From Plutella xylostella (lineage: Eukaryota; Arthropoda; Insecta; Lepidoptera; Plutellidae), in contig NC_063997.1 in assembly GCF_932276165.1 (NCBI RefSeq), positions 3,978,001 through 4,042,000 on the forward strand: a stretch of DNA of 64,000 nt. The letters are read 5' to 3'. Both the position numbers and the translations under genes were made by a program. The notes below the pieces were generated by a model. The model was not told where the DNA came from. It was given only the letters and a program-made list of their open reading frames with translations, and ran no database searches. Below, piece after piece: positions 58,127 to 64,000 of the stretch (positions within the stretch are counted from its first letter, which is position 1; each line of letters starts with the position of its first letter).

Positions 58127-58500
58127 GTGTGGGAAGCAAACATATCTTATTTAATGCTCTGCACACGATTCCCCTTGAAGTTGCAACATCGGCTACCCGT
58201 GGTATGCCGTCTGATCCGGGAAACAGTTTTTCGATTCTCCCAAGTCTCCAAGTATGGTGGTGAGTCATCCTTCAGTAAGACTAAGTCATTCAGTTGCAGA
58301 TCCTTGCATTTGACACGCCATTTGGTTCTTTGTTGGAGTTCACAGATGTATTCTTTGGTCCATCGCTGCCAGAAATGTTGCTTATATTGTTCGAGCCGCT
58401 CGTATCTGTCCAGGCGGTTGGTGTTGTGTTCCAGCAGGCACGGTGCGGGAAGCGACGTGAAGGGCCTGCCGATGAGAAAGTGAGCGGGACTGAGGGGGAA
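58127..58500 (-). pseudogene. Bel/Pao integrase C-terminal fragment
   Basis: The minus-strand frame reads SPAHFLIGRPFTSLPAP, DRYERLEQYKQHFWQRW, TKEYICELQQRTKW and DLQLNDLVLLKDDSPP, the conserved end of Bel/Pao pol after the integrase core. Only this end is present, captured between the foldback arms. Confidence 0.85.
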
Positions 58501-58549
58501 TAGTCGTCAGGAGAGGGGCTTAAGGGGCAAAGAGGTCGACTATTTAGAA

Positions 58550-58960
58550 ATATTATGTATGTAGACTGCCTGAAACCATTTTTATTTCAGGAAAAAAGCT
58601 TATATTATGATTTCTGCGCCTGTCTGAAACCGGGTGAACATTGTGAGATGTGTTTAGTATTGCATGGTGGAGAGAACACCAACTGTAAGCTACTAATGAG
58701 TACCTATCTCAGCAGATCATAATCTGAATCTATAAATTATGCATAGATTTTTAGGCAGTAGGTATTCTAAATGGAAAATTATAAGTGCATTTGTACCTAT
58801 AACATTATAGCTTGGACATAACTCAATTTGTCATTCCGGACTTACCAAAAAGTTGAGGTAGATAGATACCCTATCTAGGTAGGTATTTATACACATGGAT
58901 ACACACAGTAGTTACCTTTTCGAAAGCAACACTTATAATGATTATACTTACCTTAAATAT
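58550..58960 (+). repeat. Diverged fragment of the giant inverted-repeat element
   Basis: TTTTATTTCAGGAAAAA, ACATTGTGAGATGTGTTTA, GCATGGTGGAGAGAA, AATCTATAAATT and ATGGATACACACAGT appear in the same order as at 32260-32620, including a decayed 93-bp module half. Confidence 0.8.
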
Positions 58961-59588
58961 TCCAATAAAAATATTAACCCTTTTGGTTCGATTCCTAACG
59001 AAAATAGTAAACAATTCTTTGCGGCGGCAATTGATTATTTCGTTAAACGAACCATCCGCATAGGTATTGGGTAAGCGTAAGCAAAAAGAGCAAGATTACT
59101 TTATAACTTGGATATTTATTGCAAAACGATAGTCACATATATTATACACCGTGACCGCGCACCGTTAGGCAGGCAAACAGAAAGAGAGAGACGTTAGGTG
59201 CATATAGAGCAAGTATAGAAATAGAAATTACTTTTCTTAAATACTACACAATTTTCTTTTCTTTTCAATGTTCTTTTGGCCAACCTTTCTATCGGTGAAT
59301 GATTTATTCGTCAAAGCAACCATCGTCGAACAGTGCTTTCGACGAATCTCTCTATCGGCGAATGATTTCTTCGGCAAAGCAACCATCTGCGAACAGTGCT
59401 TTCGACGAATCTTTCAATCGGCGAACGATTTCTTCGGCAAAGCAACCATCGTCGAACAGTGCTTTCGACGAACCGTGCTATCGGAGAAGGATTTTTTCGA
59501 TGAACAAACCGTCGACGAACAGTGATTTCGACGAACCGTGCTATCGGAGAAGAGTAATTCGGAAAACGATTCGGAGCTCACCACACGC

Positions 59589-61740
59589 CGCTACGCAGAA
59601 AAACCGCACAATACAACCTTGACACTAGACACATCATCTATCAAGCGCTTTGTCCTGAAGCTTTCCTGAAAAACGGTCTGTAAATACAACGCTTTTGAAT
59701 TATATTGACTCACCGCGCGATGTTTCATTATCGTTCGTAGTAAATAGTTGCCGAGGCCATTTCATTTTCCGGCTGATAAATTATTTGTAATTTTATCTAA
59801 GGTCATGGGTTAGGTGTGGAAGAAAGGTATTAAGGATTGTGTAAATAGTTATACCTAGAACTAAACCATAGGTAAAAATTATAACGATTTGGGTAACTCA
59901 ATAACTTTTTTATTTTTTCGAAGCGGTCGTAAATCTCTTTTGTGGTGGCAATTCTTAAGTGTTCGTTCTCGGCCACCTATAGCTTGCTTGATTAGAAATG
60001 GCTAATTGCTGTGTGGCCGAAAATGGTAATGGCCAAAAATGCCTCGCCCTCTATTACAATGACGCTCACACAAAAAACACAGCAGGCAAGCATAAAGGAA
60101 AACCATTCCGAAAGTGAAACCATTCCGACGTATCGACTGTATATTTTTATATCCAAGAGACGTCCGGTGGCACCCTGGGCAATGAAACCCTGGTTACACC
60201 TACCGAGTAGAGTGGCGAGACAGAATCCTCGGCCGAGCACACGTTAAATTTATAGTAGTAGTGGAAAAAGATTCTGACTTTCTGAGCCGTTCACCACGGT
60301 GAGGAACTATAGTGCGCTATAATAGTGTTTGTCACCAACACGCTAAAAAGAAGTTATCATTTTGGTATGTGTTGGCTCGTAGATACTCCAACGCCGCTTC
60401 TAAAGTCCAAGTTGTTTACCTGCAGTGAAGTTACATTCGAAAAACACCCTTAGTTTTTATGCTAATCCTATTCTAACCTTGACCAGCAAAATGTTTTACC
60501 GCCTTCCGAATGTTAAGTAACCGCTGAGCTACGTCAAACTACTTAATAGGCTCGAATTACTTATGAAAAAGTGAAACTATTCACATAAGAATTAGCCGGG
60601 GTTCGTGTTAGTGGTTGGATAAAAAAGCAATTGCTTTTAAACTTTCTCAGGCACTAACATAAATATTTTACGTTGATATTTTAAATACGTACTTTATGAG
60701 TAGGTATGTTGTTAGTAGTTATTACTGTACATGCATGCTTTAAATTAATATAATAAAATAAAAATTTTGGACCAAGTTAATCCTTAAACAAACGCTAGAC
60801 TAGCTTGCTCTAGTGTTGGCCACCGTTTGACACGCTAACGAGGAAAAAAAAGCAAATCTAAATAACCCCGAACCTTAGACAAGTCTCCCAACTTATACCG
60901 AGCTTAATGGCGCTGCTAGGTATCTCGACTTGTTATTTTTCATAAATCGATTATTAATAATGCCCTTCGAGCCCTACTGTTATAAATGTACAAACCCCGA
61001 AACTGTCCAAAGGACAAGGACCCACGTGGAATCGTGTTCAATCAATATTGACACTTATCACCTTGATTGAGGGTGCAAGGCTTGGTTGCCCCGGCCTTAC
61101 CCCCAGGCAGTGAGACCCCAAGGTCAGTGTCGGCTGCGTGATTGACGCCGGGCACCCATTAAGCCATCAAGCCTTCCCCCACTGGCATGGTGGTCCAAGA
61201 TTTTCGATGGCAGCGATGTTGGACAACCGTTCTTGAACTGTATGAGTTTGCTACCAAATTGGAATAAGGATTCTCTTTTTAATATAGCTCGGATGTAAAA
61301 AAAAATACGTTATAGACGTGTTTTGATGTTTTTAAAATTTCATAGGCAATTCTTAAAAAGTAATAAGTATAACTTAAACCAAGGTCTCAACTTCCTATCT
61401 ATATCTATGTAATGTAGCAGCTCCGCAGGAGCTGGTCTGGATCACCGGGGAGCGACCCCTGGGCGAATCGACCTGCCTGGCCTCCCCCGAGAGTAGGGGT
61501 TGGGTGCTATATTGTAATGTGATACTTACCCTTGTGACTAACGTCCCTAGTGCTTAGGGCTGGTACCTACCTAATAACTCTCAATTAATATGTACCGGGA
61601 AGCGGTCTTAGACTAGCTCAGCTTGGCGCCGGCCTCTGAAGGAGTGCCTGGTCGCCTGGGGGATCTACAATGACCGTGAAGCGGTCCTAACTATCCTGAT
61701 CTTGTTCCTGAGGCCCCTGGAGGGAAATAACCTCGGTAGG
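59589..61740. other. Kinesin intron: repeat remnants, no gene seen
   Basis: Mostly AT-rich. A half MITE lies at 60188-60245. GC-richer unidentified blocks at about 61000-61230 (GCAAGGCTTGGTTGCCCCGG) and 61420-61740 (GGTCTGGATCACCGGGGAGC) are probably transposon scraps. Confidence 0.45.
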
Positions 61741-64000
61741 TGTACGGGGTGAGAATTAATAATGCCGATTAATTAGTGTAACACAATTCAGGCGGCACTG
61801 GACCCGCTTTATTTACAACCAGGTTAACTTATATATCTAGGGTACTTACAGCTTATGTACTTAATATTAACCCGCTACACAAATGCACAAATACTTATCG
61901 CGGTTATTGATATTTATATTGGTCGGGCCCTGAAGGGGCCTACGCGGACGCTCCTATCTTAATAAAGGGGAAGGAATACAGGGTACAGGAGGTCGGGCGA
62001 ATACCGGTGGTACGTGTGGATTTGTTCCAGGATTTGTGGAGTGTATTTGTGTTGATAAGAACGTGTGGCTGAGGGCCGGTGTGTGTTCAGCGATTGTATA
62101 GTTCGGTACACGGCCGCTTTAAACTAGGCGACCCAGGCGTCCGTGTATTCCGGGGAACCTCGATCCGCTAGTAGGCGACCCACAGCGTAGGGAGGACGGT
62201 GTAGTGAGAATAGTGTGCGTGAATAGATACTTAGATAGATATAGGTGCGGGGAGGAATCTTGGGAACGGACTGATCACTCGCCGGAGCAGGAGGTGACGA
62301 ATGGTGGTCGGACGGCCGGCTCGCGGTTATTTATAGGCGGGTCGCCCCGCGCCCCTTGTATTCTCCGGAGTCGTCTGTGTGGTGCCCCACCTCGTCTCGC
62401 GGGCGCTCTTGTGGCTTCGGTATGTGGGTAGGTGCAGTGGATGGTTTGGTAACGGCTCGTTACATTCTCCCCCCTCAGCAGGAGAATTTTTACCTGGTAA
62501 AAATTCACAGGTTATATAGACAAACACAAAAAATAATAAAGAGGAAGGTGCATGTACTGGTGCATTTGTTTACAACAGGTTCCTACTCTATCATCTGGAT
62601 TCAGGATATATTTTATTTACTTAGATATTTATTTCTGGTTAAATTTACAAATTGTAATATTATTAAGATTGTTAAAAAAAAAAGATTACAGGTAAATAGA
62701 CAATGCAATACATGAGCACTTCATCCTTGCTTGGTGCAGGTAAATCAGGACATTCGGTTTCATGTATATTCGGGATTCTTTTTTGCATAAAAGATGTGAA
62801 TATTGTGCTTTTACAAGAGCCTGAGCAAGGATAAAATGCGTGGTTAGTTTTACTTACATTGTAGGCTATGTATAACTTATTGTGGATTGATATACATTTT
62901 CCTGGTAATTACATTAGGTATACGGTTTCAGCTTTTCGGTTTTAGATTATTTACATTGCAAATAACATAAAATTTATACGGCGTGTGCCCTTGCGCTGAA
63001 ATTTACTCGGTCGGTTTGACACTTGACAACTAAAATTCTAACCTGTGTACGTTCACAGAGTAACGCATTGGGCTGCGTTCAAAAATATAACAATCTTTAT
63101 TCTAAGCTTGAGCAAAATTTTTACTTGTGACTTGGATGGAAAAAGGTGGATGTTATACGTTTACGTGTCTGTGTGTCTATTATTTACTTATATTATATTA
63201 TACTACGGACGGACGGTGTACAATGTGTGCATTTGCGTTTACATTTTTACCTATTTCTATATTTTTAATATAGATTGCGGTTTTTCGGTTGTATATCTAT
63301 AATTAAATTATAAATTATACATAATAAGATTTATACGGTACGGTACGGAATGACTAGGTCATAAATATACAAATGTTTTAACTTTTTACGGCTATTTATC
63401 TTCAATCTTCATTATGTTGATGATTGAGGGTAGGTTTGGAATAATCGGTTCGTTCAGCATCGCATGAGTACCGCGGCTAGGCACATCTGGCGATGGGTGA
63501 TGACGTCGTCGGTAGGTTATTCCTGCTTCGGTTCGGTGGAATTTGGTTGCGGCGAGTTTGATGACGATGATTTTAGTCGTTCTTTATACTTTTTCATATG
63601 ATGAAGAACATCTTTGTACATCCCGGGCCAGTAATATGTTTCGGCAATACTTCGTAGGATTTTTCCCGTGGTTAGGTAGCCTGTTGTTGTCGGTTCATTA
63701 AGGTGTTGTTCGATAATCAACCTTCTTTTCAATGTCGGAACGCATAATTTCCACTGCGATTGTGCATTGATCTTGACCCCGTACCTCGGATTTACAATTC
63801 GTTTATGGAGTGAGCCGTTTTTGATTGTGAATGTTGGGTCATTTTCAGGTGATTTTCGGTTTTCGGTCATTTTTCTCTCGAACCATTCTTTTCGTTCCTG
63901 GATTGAAGCTGTGTCGGGATATCTTGGTGGATGTAGTTGGTTAGGTTTTTTCTTTTGCTTACGGGATTTTGATTTTCTTGGGCCGTTTATTATATTATTG
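61741..64000 (-). mobile_element. Gypsy-like LTR retrotransposon, 3' part (runs off right edge)
   Basis: Minus strand. The LTR spans about 62464 to 61741 (TGTAACGAGCCG ... CCCCGTACA), with CTATAAATAA near 62335 and AATAAA near 61812. It is immediately preceded by a purine tract (GAGGGGGGAGAA, about 62465-62478). Upstream are an AT-rich gap and a pol fragment. The LTR start, tract and polarity agree with each other; the outer LTR end is less certain since no target duplication could be checked. Confidence 0.72.
63517..64000 (-). pseudogene. Gypsy pol fragment, integrase zinc-binding region
   Basis: The frame is open from the window edge to a stop at 63517. It contains LKRRLIIEQHLNEP, GYLTTGKILRSIAE, TYYWPGMYKDVLHHMKK, the shape of the H2C2 domain at the N terminus of Ty3/gypsy integrases. 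The second His (GH becomes GY) and the Cys after MKK (now Tyr) are lost, and the catalytic core that should follow is absent between 62480 and 63516. This copy is dead. Confidence 0.72.

Larger units (their letters stand above)
57568..59579. mobile_element. Foldback-like element with 9-bp target duplication
   Basis: Element of 2012 bp. Arms 57568-57862 and 59286-59579 are reverse complements, starting GAGCTCCGAATCGTTTTCCG and built of four to five direct subrepeats of about 64 bp (GCACTGTTCGACGATGGTTG, GCCGAAGAAATC, TCGCCGATAGAGAG). The direct repeat ACCACACGC stands on both sides (57559-57567, 59580-59588). Arms of tandem subrepeats plus a 9-bp duplication are what Drosophila FB elements show; Mutator-like elements also give 9 bp. 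The interior holds a Bel/Pao 3' end and a piece homologous to the giant inverted repeat rather than a transposase. Confidence 0.92.

Noticed and set aside
59268..59622. Repetitive ORFs in the foldback arms (also 57495-57848)
   Set aside because: They are the translation of the 64-bp subrepeats and appear on both strands of both arms.

Overview
The window looks like lepidopteran (moth or butterfly) nuclear DNA. The protein-coding genes are ordinary animal housekeeping genes split by GT-AG introns. The AT-rich spacers carry repeats of types common in Lepidoptera (the CCCGCG...CCCGTGGGAA dispersed repeat, RTE-clade LINE tails, Bel/Pao and gypsy elements). No prokaryotic operon, rRNA, tRNA or CRISPR was found. 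All exon models below were built by reading splice sites and checking codon phase across every junction.

Gene layout: (1) 2-1065 (+) C-terminal exons of kinetochore protein Spc25; (2) 3775-16351 (-) complete 10-exon oys/MBOAT1-2 lysophospholipid acyltransferase, including one GC-AG intron; (3) 17167-18331 (+) complete 4-exon PSMD10/gankyrin, head-to-head with oys; (4) 19012-37857 (+) complete 12-exon diacylglycerol kinase epsilon; (5) 40439-45666 (-) complete 5-exon mitochondrial dicarboxylate carrier; (6) 47101-47841 (+) single-coding-exon ELP6; (7) 48665-51395 (+) first four exons of a KIF19-like kinesin-8, whose remaining exons were not found and probably lie past the window end. The genes have unrelated functions, so no shared pathway is implied.

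Mobile DNA dominates the rest. The most striking object is a 10.3-kb inverted repeat (26595-36890) filling intron 9 of the DGKE gene: two arms of about 4.3-4.5 kb, nearly identical, punctuated by 93-bp palindromic modules and by a reiterated TATA/TCAGT promoter-like segment. Its two outer ends are complementary halves of one module, as if a circle had been opened inside a module. A separate family of about 770-bp elements ('family A' here) is present three times (8430, 31084, 52496), each with its own perfect 9-bp target-site duplication; an empty site for one copy survives in the opposite arm of the palindrome. The third copy is split by a 3.6-kb Bel/Pao gag-protease element with 5-bp target duplications. 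A 2.0-kb foldback-like element (57568-59579, 9-bp target duplication) has terminal inverted repeats built of tandem subrepeats and has captured a Bel/Pao integrase end and a piece of the palindrome element. An RTE LINE sits in the carrier gene and a gypsy-like LTR element runs off the right edge.

A second theme is partial exon duplication. In both oys and the DGKE gene, the 3' half of an exon plus its splice donor has been tandemly duplicated into the following intron. It happened once each for oys exon 8 and DGKE exon 6, and about eight times for DGKE exon 8.
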